Of a stretch of 49,699 bases of DNA, positions 42,431 through 49,699 are shown piece after piece. The stretch comes from Alphaproteobacteria bacterium (lineage in GTDB: Bacteria; Pseudomonadota; Alphaproteobacteria; ATCC43930; CGMCC-115725), in the NCBI GenBank assembly GCA_019240125.1, contig JAFAYW010000323.1, positions 1 to 49,699 of the forward strand, in the 5' to 3' direction. Within the stretch, counting starts at the first letter, position 1. Each line of letters starts with the position of its first letter. Position numbers and translations under genes: made by a program. The notes beneath the pieces are model-generated. The model saw nothing but the letters and a program-made list of their open reading frames with translations, ran no database searches and had not been told where the DNA came from.

Positions 42431-42469
42431 TCGGAGGCAGGTGTTTGTGGCGGAGGGCGGTGCCCGCTG

Positions 42470-42487
42470 CTGACAGAACGCTGTCAG
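42470..42487. promoter_or_regulatory. Operator palindrome for YafY-type regulator
   Basis: CTGACAG-AACG-CTGTCAG, a perfect 7-bp inverted repeat with a 4-nt spacer, 39 bp from the regulator start and 49 bp from the cupin-like start. Sites of the form TGACA-N-TGTCA are typical of YafY-type regulators in general knowledge; binding is inferred. Confidence 0.68.
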
Positions 42488-42536
42488 TATGGAGCCGCTA
42501 CAGTACGCCGGCAATCATCGGGAGGGAGGCCCAGCG

Positions 42537-42953
42537 ATGGCATCGATACACGTCGATTTTGACGCGGCCGAGTGGACCAGCGGCGTGCCGTTTTACGGCC
42601 CGACCGCGGTGCATGAGGGATGCGATGTGGTGCAGCTCAAGGTACTGAGCGATCGGCGTGCCGAGGGCGAGGGGATCGCCTGGATCGTCAGGTTTTCGCC
42701 GCCACCCGGCAAGCTGATCAAGATCATCGCCAAGGCCTTGTCGGATGAGCACGTCTTCCCACTCTCCGGCGGCCGTACCACCAAAAGCGGTGAGCCGACG
42801 AAACGCTCCGGCGGCTACACCCTCAATCCGACGGGACAGCCGCACAGCGCCTTTATTGGCCAGGAGAGCGAAACGCTGGTGATCTACACCGGAGAACCGG
42901 ACGAAATCATCTCGATGGAAGTCATCGATGCGACCCCCGCCGACGCGGCGTAA
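42537..42953 (+). CDS. Cupin-like protein, probable target of the WYL regulator
   Basis: A 138-residue beta-rich protein. Segments such as VQLKVLSDR, IAWIVRFSPPPGKLIK and EHVFPLSGG are strand-like; GQPHSAFIGQESETLVIYTG near residue 105 carries the His expected near the second metal motif of cupins. The first metal motif is weak, so catalysis is uncertain. The ATG has GGGAGGGAGG upstream, a very strong site. It shares the palindromic intergenic region with the divergent regulator. Confidence 0.65.
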   Translation: MASIHVDFDAAEWTSGVPFYGPTAVHEGCDVVQLKVLSDRRAEGEGIAWIVRFSPPPGKLIKIIAKALSDEHVFPLSGGRTTKSGEPTKRSGGYTLNPTGQPHSAFIGQESETLVIYTGEPDEIISMEVIDATPADAA

Positions 42954-42986
42954 GGCTGCAGGCGCCGCTCCATCAGCGCCGCGCGA

Positions 42987-43949
42987 TCACCCCAGGCACC
43001 AGGCAAGAATGCCCTTTTGCGCATGCAGACGGTTTTCTGCCTCGTCCCACACGACCGATTGCGGGCCGTCGATGACGGCGGCGGTGACTTCCTCTCCGCG
43101 GTGGGCGGGCAGGCAATGCATGAAGATCGCGTCGGGCTTGGCGATTGCCATCAGCCGCTCGTCGACTCGGTAGGGCGCTAGCAGGTTGTGGCGGTTGACG
43201 CTGGCCTCGACGCCCATCGAAACCCATGTGTCGGTGACGACGCAATCGGCGCCCGTCACCGCCGCCTCCGGCTCGGTTGTGAGCGCGATGCGTGCACCTT
43301 CGCGGCGCGCCCAATCCAGCACCGGCGCGGGCGGCTGCAACTCGTCCGGGCACGCCAAGTTGAGCTGAAACCCGAACCGGGCGGCCGCATGGATCCAGCT
43401 GACGGCGACATTGTTGCCGTCGCCGCTCCACGCCACGACCGTGTTGGCGACCGGCCCCTTCTTTTCCTGCAGCGTCATCACATCGGCCATGATCTGGCAG
43501 GGATGCGATGAGTCGGTCAGCCCATTGATCACCGGCACCGTGGCATAGCGCGCCATATCAGCGAGCTTTTCCGCCTGGTTGGTGCGGATCATGATCGCAT
43601 CGACATAGCGCGATAACACGCGTGCAGTATCGGGGACCGGCTCGCCGCGCCCCAGTTGGCTGTCGGCGGTGCCGAGCACCAGCACATCGCCGCCAAGCTG
43701 GCGCATCGCCACCTCGAAAGACACTCGCGTCCGCGTCGACGGCTTCTCGAAGATCATTGCCAGCATCTTGCCTTCGAGCGGCCGGTCGCGCCGGCCGTTT
43801 TTATAGGCAAACCCAATATCGAGCATGTGCCGCAATTCGCCGGAATCGTGCCGATCAATGTCGAGGAAGTGCCGGGGTGGACCGCTAACCGCCCGCCCCG
43901 CACCCGCAACGTCAGACAGCGGCGCCGCGCTGGGCGCCACCGCTCTCAT
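42987..43949 (-). CDS. argF: Ornithine carbamoyltransferase
   Basis: A 320-residue enzyme. The carbamoyl phosphate site is [24 protein letters not shown] and [13 protein letters not shown] carry the other signatures (HPxQ, HCLP). It makes citrulline from ornithine and carbamoyl phosphate in arginine synthesis. ATG 43949 overlaps the argD stop (ATGA), indicating translational coupling; an in-frame ATG at 43961 is an alternative. An extra N-terminal stretch ([16 protein letters not shown]) precedes the usual start of the domain. Confidence 0.95.
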   Translation of the reverse strand: MRAVAPSAAPLSDVAGAGRAVSGPPRHFLDIDRHDSGELRHMLDIGFAYKNGRRDRPLEGKMLAMIFEKPSTRTRVSFEVAMRQLGGDVLVLGTADSQLGRGEPVPDTARVLSRYVDAIMIRTNQAEKLADMARYATVPVINGLTDSSHPCQIMADVMTLQEKKGPVANTVVAWSGDGNNVAVSWIHAAARFGFQLNLACPDELQPPAPVLDWARREGARIALTTEPEAAVTGADCVVTDTWVSMGVEASVNRHNLLAPYRVDERLMAIAKPDAIFMHCLPAHRGEEVTAAVIDGPQSVVWDEAENRLHAQKGILAWCLG

Positions 43950-45121
43950 GATTTTGGCCATTCCCGCGCGACCTTTTCGAACACGCCCATAGCCTGATCG
44001 ATCTCGGCCTCAGTGACGATCAGCGGCGGTAGGATGCGCAATACGTTGTCACCAGCGGTCAGGCACAGCAGCCCGTTCTCACGCAACTTGGTGACGAAAT
44101 CGCCGGGCGTAATCACGCATTTCACGCCGATCAGCAGGCCTGCACCGCGCACGTGGTCGAACAGATTCCGGTGCTTGCCGACCAGGTCCTCGAGCCGGCC
44201 ACGGAACATCTGCGACATGCGCTCGGCGCGCTCGAGAAAACCCGGTTCGAGCATGACATCAAGCACGGCATTGCCGGCCGCGACGGCCATCGGGTTGCCG
44301 CCAAAGGTCGAGCCATGCGTGCCCGGCACCATGCCGACCGCCGCCTTCTCGGTCGCGAGGCAGGCACCGATCGGGAAGCCATTCCCCAGCGCCTTGGCTA
44401 CCGCCATGATGTCCGGTGTTACCCCGGCCCATTCATGCGCAAACAATTTGCCGGTACGGCCCAGGCCACATTGCACTTCGTCATAGATCAGCAGCAGGCC
44501 GAACTCGTCGCAGATCGCCCGCATCCCCTTGAGGAAATCCTGCGAGGGCGCCCGCACCCCGCCTTCGCCCTGCACCGGCTCGACCAGCAGCGCGGCGGTC
44601 TTGTCGTTCACCGCCGCCCGCATCTCGTTGAGATTGTCCCAGGCAACGTGATCGAACCCGTCCATCACCGGGCCGAAACCCTTGAGGTAGGCCTCGGCGC
44701 CGGCCGCCGCGAGCGTCGCGAAGCTGCGTCCATGGAACGAGCCGTTGCAGGCGATCACCCGGTAGCGTTCGGGGTGGCCGGTTTCGCTCTGGTATTTGCG
44801 TGCGACCTTGATCGACAACTCGACGGCCTCGGCGCCGGAATTGTTGAAAAACACGGTGTCGGCAAAGCTGTTTTCGACCAGTCGCTGCGCCAGCCGTTCC
44901 TGGCCGGGAATGCGAAACAAGTTGGAGCTGTGCCACAATTTCTTCGCCTGTTCGGTGACAGCATCGATCAGGTGCGGATGGCAATGCCCGAGCGAGGTGA
45001 CGGCGATGCCACTGGTGAAATCGAGGTATTTGTGGCCGTCGGTGGCGTAGAGGTAGCAGCCTTCGCCCCGTTCAACGGCGACGTTCCACCGACCATAGGT
45101 CGGCATAACTGGTGTGATCAC
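43946..45121 (-). CDS. argD: Acetylornithine transaminase
   Basis: A 391-residue class III PLP aminotransferase. PLP contacts are in [18 protein letters not shown] near residue 95 and [19 protein letters not shown] near 215, with the Schiff-base Lys in [16 protein letters not shown]. The family also acts on succinyldiaminopimelate. The start is GTG with AGGAG 7 nt upstream. It is the first gene of the argD-argF pair, and the enzyme acts two steps before ArgF in arginine synthesis (with ornithine release between). Confidence 0.95.
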   Translation of the reverse strand: MITPVMPTYGRWNVAVERGEGCYLYATDGHKYLDFTSGIAVTSLGHCHPHLIDAVTEQAKKLWHSSNLFRIPGQERLAQRLVENSFADTVFFNNSGAEAVELSIKVARKYQSETGHPERYRVIACNGSFHGRSFATLAAAGAEAYLKGFGPVMDGFDHVAWDNLNEMRAAVNDKTAALLVEPVQGEGGVRAPSQDFLKGMRAICDEFGLLLIYDEVQCGLGRTGKLFAHEWAGVTPDIMAVAKALGNGFPIGACLATEKAAVGMVPGTHGSTFGGNPMAVAAGNAVLDVMLEPGFLERAERMSQMFRGRLEDLVGKHRNLFDHVRGAGLLIGVKCVITPGDFVTKLRENGLLCLTAGDNVLRILPPLIVTEAEIDQAMGVFEKVAREWPKS

Positions 45122-45381
45122 GAGTAATCTCCTGTGCGATGGATGTGCGGAATCAGCGTGTCGATCGTCCCAGACTTATTGGGCTATCGTCGTCGTCGCT
45201 CCGCCCGCAGCGCTAGGATTCGCGCTGCCATTGGCCGGCTTATCATGCCGGATCTGCCTACCATCGCCACTTCCCTCCCCGCATAGACCGTCTTGCCGGC
45301 CCTTGCAGTATCGAGCAGGAAAGTAATGGAGTATGCGGATGGCCTTTATGGCTGTCAATTTCAAGCAGCGATGGAAACCCG

Positions 45382-45990
45382 ATGAATTCAGCCAGCAATC
45401 GCGATGTCCTGCTGGTCATCGACGTACAACGCGATTTCTGCCCCGGCGGCGCGCTGGCGGTGCCTGATGGCGATGCCATCGTGCCGCGCATTAATGCCCT
45501 GGCTCGTGATTTCGAGCATGTCGTCGCCACGCAGGATTGGCACCCGCCCGGCCATTCCTCCTTTGCCAGCTATCATCCCGGCCGGCAACCGTTTGACAGC
45601 GTCACCGTATCGTACGGTGCGCAGACCTTGTGGCCGGATCACTGCGTGCAGAATACACCGGGCGCCGAGTTGCATCCCGGGCTCGACCTCCCCCACCTTG
45701 AACTGATCATCCGCAAAGGCTATCGACATGCGATCGATTCCTATTCGGCGTTCCGCGAAAACGATCGGCGGACGCCGACGGGACTTGCCGGCTACCTGCG
45801 CGAGCGCGGTCTGCGCCGCCTGTTGCTGTGCGGGCTGGCAACGGATTTTTGTGTCGCCTTCTCGGCCATCGATGCGCGTGAGGCAGGGCTCGAGGTCCGT
45901 GTTGCGCTCGATGCCTGCCGCGCCATCGATCTCAATGGCTCGCTGGCGCCGGCGCTGACGGCGATGCGCGATGCCGGTGTCGAACTCTAA
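45382..45990 (+). CDS. pncA: Nicotinamidase
   Basis: A 202-residue cysteine hydrolase. The catalytic residues are in VIDVQRDFCPGGALAVPDGD (Asp), the Lys in IRKGYRHAID, and the Cys in GLATDFCVAFSA near residue 158. The metal site is TQDWHPPGHSSF and LWPDHCVQ. PncA deamidates nicotinamide to nicotinate for NAD salvage. The start at ATG 45382 has weak upstream sites. It is divergent from argD and convergent with the mutase gene, 34 bp apart. Confidence 0.95.
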   Translation: MNSASNRDVLLVIDVQRDFCPGGALAVPDGDAIVPRINALARDFEHVVATQDWHPPGHSSFASYHPGRQPFDSVTVSYGAQTLWPDHCVQNTPGAELHPGLDLPHLELIIRKGYRHAIDSYSAFRENDRRTPTGLAGYLRERGLRRLLLCGLATDFCVAFSAIDAREAGLEVRVALDACRAIDLNGSLAPALTAMRDAGVEL

Positions 45991-46024
45991 CCGGTTCGGA
46001 AGAGGCCGGTCCTGTCATGTCGCG

Positions 46025-48196
46025 TCAGGCGGCCTGACGCTGTTTCTGGATCAGCGCGAGGATTTCGGCGGCGGCCGCGGGAATGTTGGTGCCCGGCCCG
46101 TAGATCGCGGCGACCCCGGCCCTGCGCAGGAAATCGTAATCCTGCGGCGGGATCACGCCGCCGCACACGACCATGATGTCGCCGGCGTCCTCCCGGCGCA
46201 GCGCCTCGATCAAGGCCGGCACCAGCGTTTTGTGTCCGGCCGCCTGGCTCGAGACGCCGACGATATGCACGTCGTTCTCGATCGCCTGGCGTGCGGCTTC
46301 CTCGGGCGTCTGGAATAACGGCCCGATATCGACATCGAAGCCGATATCGGCAAAGGCGGTGGCAATAACCTTGGCGCCGCGATCGTGCCCATCCTGCCCG
46401 AGTTTCACGACCAGCATGCGGGGTCGGCGGCCTTCGTCGCGCGCGAAATTCTCGATCTCGCGCTGGATACGCTTGAAGCCCTCATCGCCTTGATACTGGC
46501 CGCCATAGATGCCGATTACCGACTGCGTCGACGCTTGGTGCCGGCTGAACACCGTCTCCAATGCATCGGAAATCTCCCCGACCGTGGCGCGCGCCCGGGT
46601 TGCTTCAATCGACAGCGCCAGGAGATTGCCCTCGCCGGATCTCGCCGCCTCAGTCAGCGCATCGAGTGCGGCTTGTAATCTGCCCTTGTCGCGCGTCTGG
46701 CGGATGCGGTCGAGCCGCGCGATCTGGGAGGTGCGCACCGCTTCATTGTCGACATCGAGAATGTCGACTACAGCGGCGTCGTCGGATTTGTACTTGTTGA
46801 CGCCGACGATGACTTCCTCGCCCCGATCGATCGCCGCCTGGCGCCGCGCCGCGCTTTCCTCGATGCGCAGTTTCGGCATGCCGCTTTCGACGGCGCGGGT
46901 CATCCCGCCCAGTCTTTCGACTTCGTCGATCAATTTCATCGCCTCCACGGCGATCGCATGCGTCAGGCTTTCCACATAATAGCTGCCGCCAAGCGGGTCG
47001 ATGACATGCGGGATGCCGCTCTCCTCGGCCAGAATCAGCTGGGTGTTGCGCGCTATGCCCATCGAAAACGGCGTCGGCAGCGCCAGCGCCTCGTCGAACG
47101 AATTGGTGTGTAGCGACTGGGTGCCGCCGAGCACCGCCGCCAGCGCCTCGATCGTGGTGCGGATGATGTTGTTGTGCGGGCTCTGCTCGGTGAGGCTGAC
47201 CCCAGAGGTCTGGCAGTGCGTGCGCAGGGCCGAACTCATCGGGTCCCGCGGGTCGAATTGCTGCATCAGCCGCGCCCATAGCAGGCGGGCGGCGCGCAGT
47301 TTTGCGATCTCCATGAAGAAATTCATGCCGATGCCAAAGAAAAACGACAGGCGCGGCGCGAATTCGTCGATCTTCAGCCCGCGCGACAGAGCGGCGCGGA
47401 CATATTCAAGGCCGTCGGCCAGCGTAAACGCCAGTTCCTGCACTGAGGTCGCGCCGGCTTCTTCCATGTGGTAGCCGGAGATCGAGATAGAGTTGAAGCG
47501 CGGCATGTTCTTCGCCGTGTACTCGATGATGTCGGCGACGATCCGCATCGAGGGGGTTGGCGGGTAGATATAGGTGTTGCGGACCATGAACTCCTTGAGG
47601 ATGTCGTTCTGGATGGTCCCCGAGAGTTTGTCGGCCGAAACCCCCTGTTCCTCGGCGGCGACGATATAGCCGGCGAGCACCGGCAGGACGGCGCCGTTCA
47701 TCGTCATCGACACGCTCATCTTGTCGAGCGGGATGCCGTCAAACAGGATTTTCATGTCCTCGACGCTGTCGATCGCGACACCGGCCTTGCCGACATCGCC
47801 GACGACGCGCGGGTGGTCGCTGTCATAGCCGCGGTGGGTCGCCAGATCGAAGGCAATCGACAGCCCCATCTGTCCCTTGGCGAGGTTGGCGCGGTAGAAG
47901 CGGTTGCTTTCCTCGGCGGTCGAAAAACCGGAATATTGCCGGATCGTCCAAGGGCGGTTGGCGTACATCGTCGCCCGAGGCCCCCGCAGGTAGGGCGCAA
48001 GGCCCGGGGCTGCCTCGCGCAGGCCAGCGCCATCCGCCTCGATCGCCTCGAGATCGGCGGCGGTATAGAGCGGCTTGACGGTGATTCCCTCCGGGGTCTG
48101 CCAGTCGAGGCTGGCCACCGGTTTGCCGCGCAAATCCTTCTCCGCAAGCTTCTGCCAGGATTGCAGCAGGGTTGAGGACTTGCCGTCTTCCGCCAT
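46025..48196 (-). CDS. scpA: Methylmalonyl-CoA mutase
   Basis: A 723-residue enzyme in one chain, as in the homodimeric (human/E. coli Sbm) type. The TIM-barrel half contains [39 protein letters not shown] and [15 protein letters not shown]. The C-terminal B12 domain has [16 protein letters not shown] with the D-x-H-x2-G lower-ligand motif, plus [10 protein letters not shown]. It interconverts methylmalonyl-CoA and succinyl-CoA with adenosylcobalamin, linking propionate or odd-chain metabolism to the citric acid cycle. ATG 48196 has GGAGCG upstream; no chaperone or small-subunit gene is adjacent. Confidence 0.97.
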   Translation of the reverse strand: MAEDGKSSTLLQSWQKLAEKDLRGKPVASLDWQTPEGITVKPLYTAADLEAIEADGAGLREAAPGLAPYLRGPRATMYANRPWTIRQYSGFSTAEESNRFYRANLAKGQMGLSIAFDLATHRGYDSDHPRVVGDVGKAGVAIDSVEDMKILFDGIPLDKMSVSMTMNGAVLPVLAGYIVAAEEQGVSADKLSGTIQNDILKEFMVRNTYIYPPTPSMRIVADIIEYTAKNMPRFNSISISGYHMEEAGATSVQELAFTLADGLEYVRAALSRGLKIDEFAPRLSFFFGIGMNFFMEIAKLRAARLLWARLMQQFDPRDPMSSALRTHCQTSGVSLTEQSPHNNIIRTTIEALAAVLGGTQSLHTNSFDEALALPTPFSMGIARNTQLILAEESGIPHVIDPLGGSYYVESLTHAIAVEAMKLIDEVERLGGMTRAVESGMPKLRIEESAARRQAAIDRGEEVIVGVNKYKSDDAAVVDILDVDNEAVRTSQIARLDRIRQTRDKGRLQAALDALTEAARSGEGNLLALSIEATRARATVGEISDALETVFSRHQASTQSVIGIYGGQYQGDEGFKRIQREIENFARDEGRRPRMLVVKLGQDGHDRGAKVIATAFADIGFDVDIGPLFQTPEEAARQAIENDVHIVGVSSQAAGHKTLVPALIEALRREDAGDIMVVCGGVIPPQDYDFLRRAGVAAIYGPGTNIPAAAAEILALIQKQRQAA

Positions 48197-48301
48197 ATCA
48201 CGCTCCGCGAGAGGATCGGCAATATATGGCGATACCGCGTGCGGGTCCAATTTGATGGGCGCGGCCGCATGCGCCGCAGCGCGACTTGATGGGAGGTGGG
48301 A

Positions 48302-48883
48302 ATGCGCGGGTTAAAGGCGGCCTTGGGCGCGGCGGTTGCTCTTTGCGGCATCGGGGGCGGGGCCCATACGGCATCAGCCGGCACCTTCCCCTGGAAACCC
48401 GGCGAAACGCCGCCAACGGTCGCCGGGCTGGCGCTAGGGGACACCGAACAGCGTGCCCGCGAGGTTCTTGGCAATCCGGAGAACGTCGATAAAAGCGGCT
48501 CGGCCACGGTGCTTGAATACAAAAAGAAGGGGTTGCAAGTGCTTGTGACACCCGAGGATGGCATCGCAATCATCCGGCTGCGCTCGCCTGAGGCGGGAAC
48601 GATCGATGGTCTTCAGATCGGCGATCGGGATCTCCAGGTTGTCGGCCGCTGGGGCCCGCCAGATCAAACCGACGGCCGCACCGCGTTCTACAATGCCGGC
48701 ATCTGGACGATTACGGTCCGCCTCGCGGACAAGGCACCCCAAATCGCCGACCTGATGCTCGGCTGGAACCAGAAGAAAGATCCGATTCCGCCCGCCGCCA
48801 GCTACGCCCCGCCGGCTAAGCCGGGCGCGACGCCCCTCGGCACCCCGGCGCCCGCCACCGGTCAAGTCGGTCGCCCCCGGTGA
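48302..48883 (+). CDS. Secreted protein of unknown function, Pro-rich tail
   Basis: A 193-residue protein. The signal peptide ([19 protein letters not shown]) ends near residue 27. The mature part, [20 protein letters not shown] through [12 protein letters not shown], resembles a SmpA/BamE-like two-layer fold in which a helix and strands follow a G-x-T-x3-V-x-x-x-LG-x-P pattern; this is suggestive only. The C-terminus is Pro/Ala-rich. ATG 48302 has GGGAGG upstream. It is divergent from the mutase gene. Confidence 0.7.
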   Translation: MRGLKAALGAAVALCGIGGGAHTASAGTFPWKPGETPPTVAGLALGDTEQRAREVLGNPENVDKSGSATVLEYKKKGLQVLVTPEDGIAIIRLRSPEAGTIDGLQIGDRDLQVVGRWGPPDQTDGRTAFYNAGIWTITVRLADKAPQIADLMLGWNQKKDPIPPAASYAPPAKPGATPLGTPAPATGQVGRPR

Positions 48884-48898
48884 ACGGCGTGGGGTCCA

Positions 48899-49159
48899 CT
48901 AGGCAAGGGCTTCGCGCCCGGCGCGTTCCAGCCAACGAGGCCGGCCTGTTCCAACACCCGCACATGCTTGGTGACAGCCTAACGGGTCAGGGCCGAGCCT
49001 TCATTAAGGCGAGCGACTGACGTGGGCACCGGCGCTGAGCTTGCCGACCAGTGCGAGACGGGTTGCGTCACCAGCGGCGGCGAACAGCGCGACCCCAGCC
49101 ACGGCATCGGCATGGGGATCAGGAGCCGCGGCGCACTGCCTACCGGCACTACGCTCCAT
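48899..49159 (-). pseudogene. ArsR-family regulator remnant
   Basis: From an ATG at 49159 one frame reads to VALFAAAGDATRLALVGKLS, typical of ArsR-type DNA-binding domains, then hits TAA. A shifted frame continues SVARLNEGSALTR, stop (TAG where CAG is expected), AVTKHVRVLEQAGLVGW. A second shift gives LERAGREALA and a stop at 48899-48901. The order of pieces matches one intact gene, so at least two frameshifts and one nonsense codon have destroyed it. A reader with raw reads should check for sequencing error. Confidence 0.8.
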
Positions 49160-49341
49160 CGACGTTTCACTCTGCTGCGTGATTGATGTCGTGTCGGTTG
49201 GACGAGGTCGAACTGGGGTTCAACCAGACGCGCCTTGGGCGGCGCCCGCACCAGATTGAGACTTACATTGCGTCACACCCCGAACAACTGGATGCAACAC
49301 GGTGGGGGGCTGCGTTGAGCCGCGCCCGTCTTAACAAAACA

Positions 49342-49416
<75 letters not shown>

Positions 49417-49699
49417 AAACGGGGTGCTTCACGGAATCGGGCGCAACGCCGCGATCAAGCGCGGCGGTTCTTGCCACAAGGTCCCCGCCCACGCAAGCGT
49501 GCCAGGTCGATTTGGGCGGGAAAGAAACCGCCTGTGCCCTTCAAGTCGAGGAAAAGCCGTGATTATCCGCTCCGAGGAGCCGTTTCGAGGCACCGAGTCG
49601 CAAGCGTCCGGGTTCCTGCCCATCCCGGCAGGAGACGGGGCGGCTGCCGTGGTTGTAAACTTGACGATGGACTTTCCGCTTTTCGGGGCGCTGGCGCGA
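49417..49699. other. Right-edge region without a clear gene
   Basis: This region is upstream of the tRNA on the minus strand, so it should hold the tRNA promoter. On the plus strand ATG 49667 opens 11 codons to the window edge (DFPLFGALAR) without a ribosome binding site; too little is present to call it a gene. Confidence 0.35.

Noticed and set aside
44153-45127. 324-codon plus-strand open frame
   Set aside because: It is antisense to argD, whose motifs are unambiguous.

Overview
The window is GC-rich and densely coded, on both strands, and looks like a chromosomal piece of an alphaproteobacterium of the Rhodospirillales/Rhizobiales type. Supporting signs are the rplM-rpsI pair, argD-argF with hslO nearby, a B12-dependent methylmalonyl-CoA mutase, DUF1127 and DUF1272 small proteins, a GcvA-type LysR regulator, and many 'environmental' oxidoreductases (LLM flavoenzymes, TauD dioxygenases, D-2-hydroxyacid dehydrogenases, a Baeyer-Villiger type monooxygenase). 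The genus cannot be fixed from the sequence alone. No insertion sequence, prophage, integrase or CRISPR array was seen.

Layout. 1-5.8 kb: start of a threonine synthase gene, a pair of inverted intergenic repeats, a zinc alcohol dehydrogenase, an S1/P1-nuclease-like secreted protein that has lost metal ligands, an MFS exporter with a beta-propeller partner, and an FMN reductase. 5.9-11.2 kb: DUF1272, an Asp/Glu-racemase-like protein, a MaoC-like protein, a histidine-kinase pseudogene, an alpha-hydroxyacid dehydrogenase, a cupin and a first D-2-hydroxyacid dehydrogenase. 11.4-14.8 kb: a TauD / solute-binding protein / TauD operon. 15-19.7 kb: a cysteine-dioxygenase-like cupin, an M19 dipeptidase, a flavin monooxygenase and a VOC-PadR operon with a strong palindromic operator. 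19.7-23.0 kb: a D-2-hydroxyacid dehydrogenase divergent from a translationally coupled APH-fold kinase and an enolase paralogue with altered active-site residues. This is the most promising candidate for an undescribed pathway. 23-30 kb: proline iminopeptidase, a degenerate receiver protein, a protease-lipase pair, a CmcJ/NvfI-like oxidoreductase, and a DUF1127/small-peptide operon divergent from a LysR gene. 30-38.3 kb: an LLM enzyme, rpsI, rplM, a crotonase, and a minus-strand run MscS-LLM-hydroxyacid dehydrogenase-GNAT-DOPA dioxygenase. 38.5-49.7 kb: envelope and stress small proteins, hslO, a WYL regulator divergent from a cupin-like gene with a clean operator, argF-argD, pncA, methylmalonyl-CoA mutase, a secreted protein, an ArsR-type pseudogene and tRNA-Thr(GGT).

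Housekeeping functions (ribosomal proteins, arginine synthesis, threonine synthesis, NAD salvage, propionate metabolism, redox chaperone) are interleaved with small catabolic or regulatory modules. All functional calls come from reading motifs by eye; no database search was possible. Active-site substitutions in the P1-like, enolase-like and receiver-like proteins were read by comparison with remembered family motifs and need alignment to confirm.
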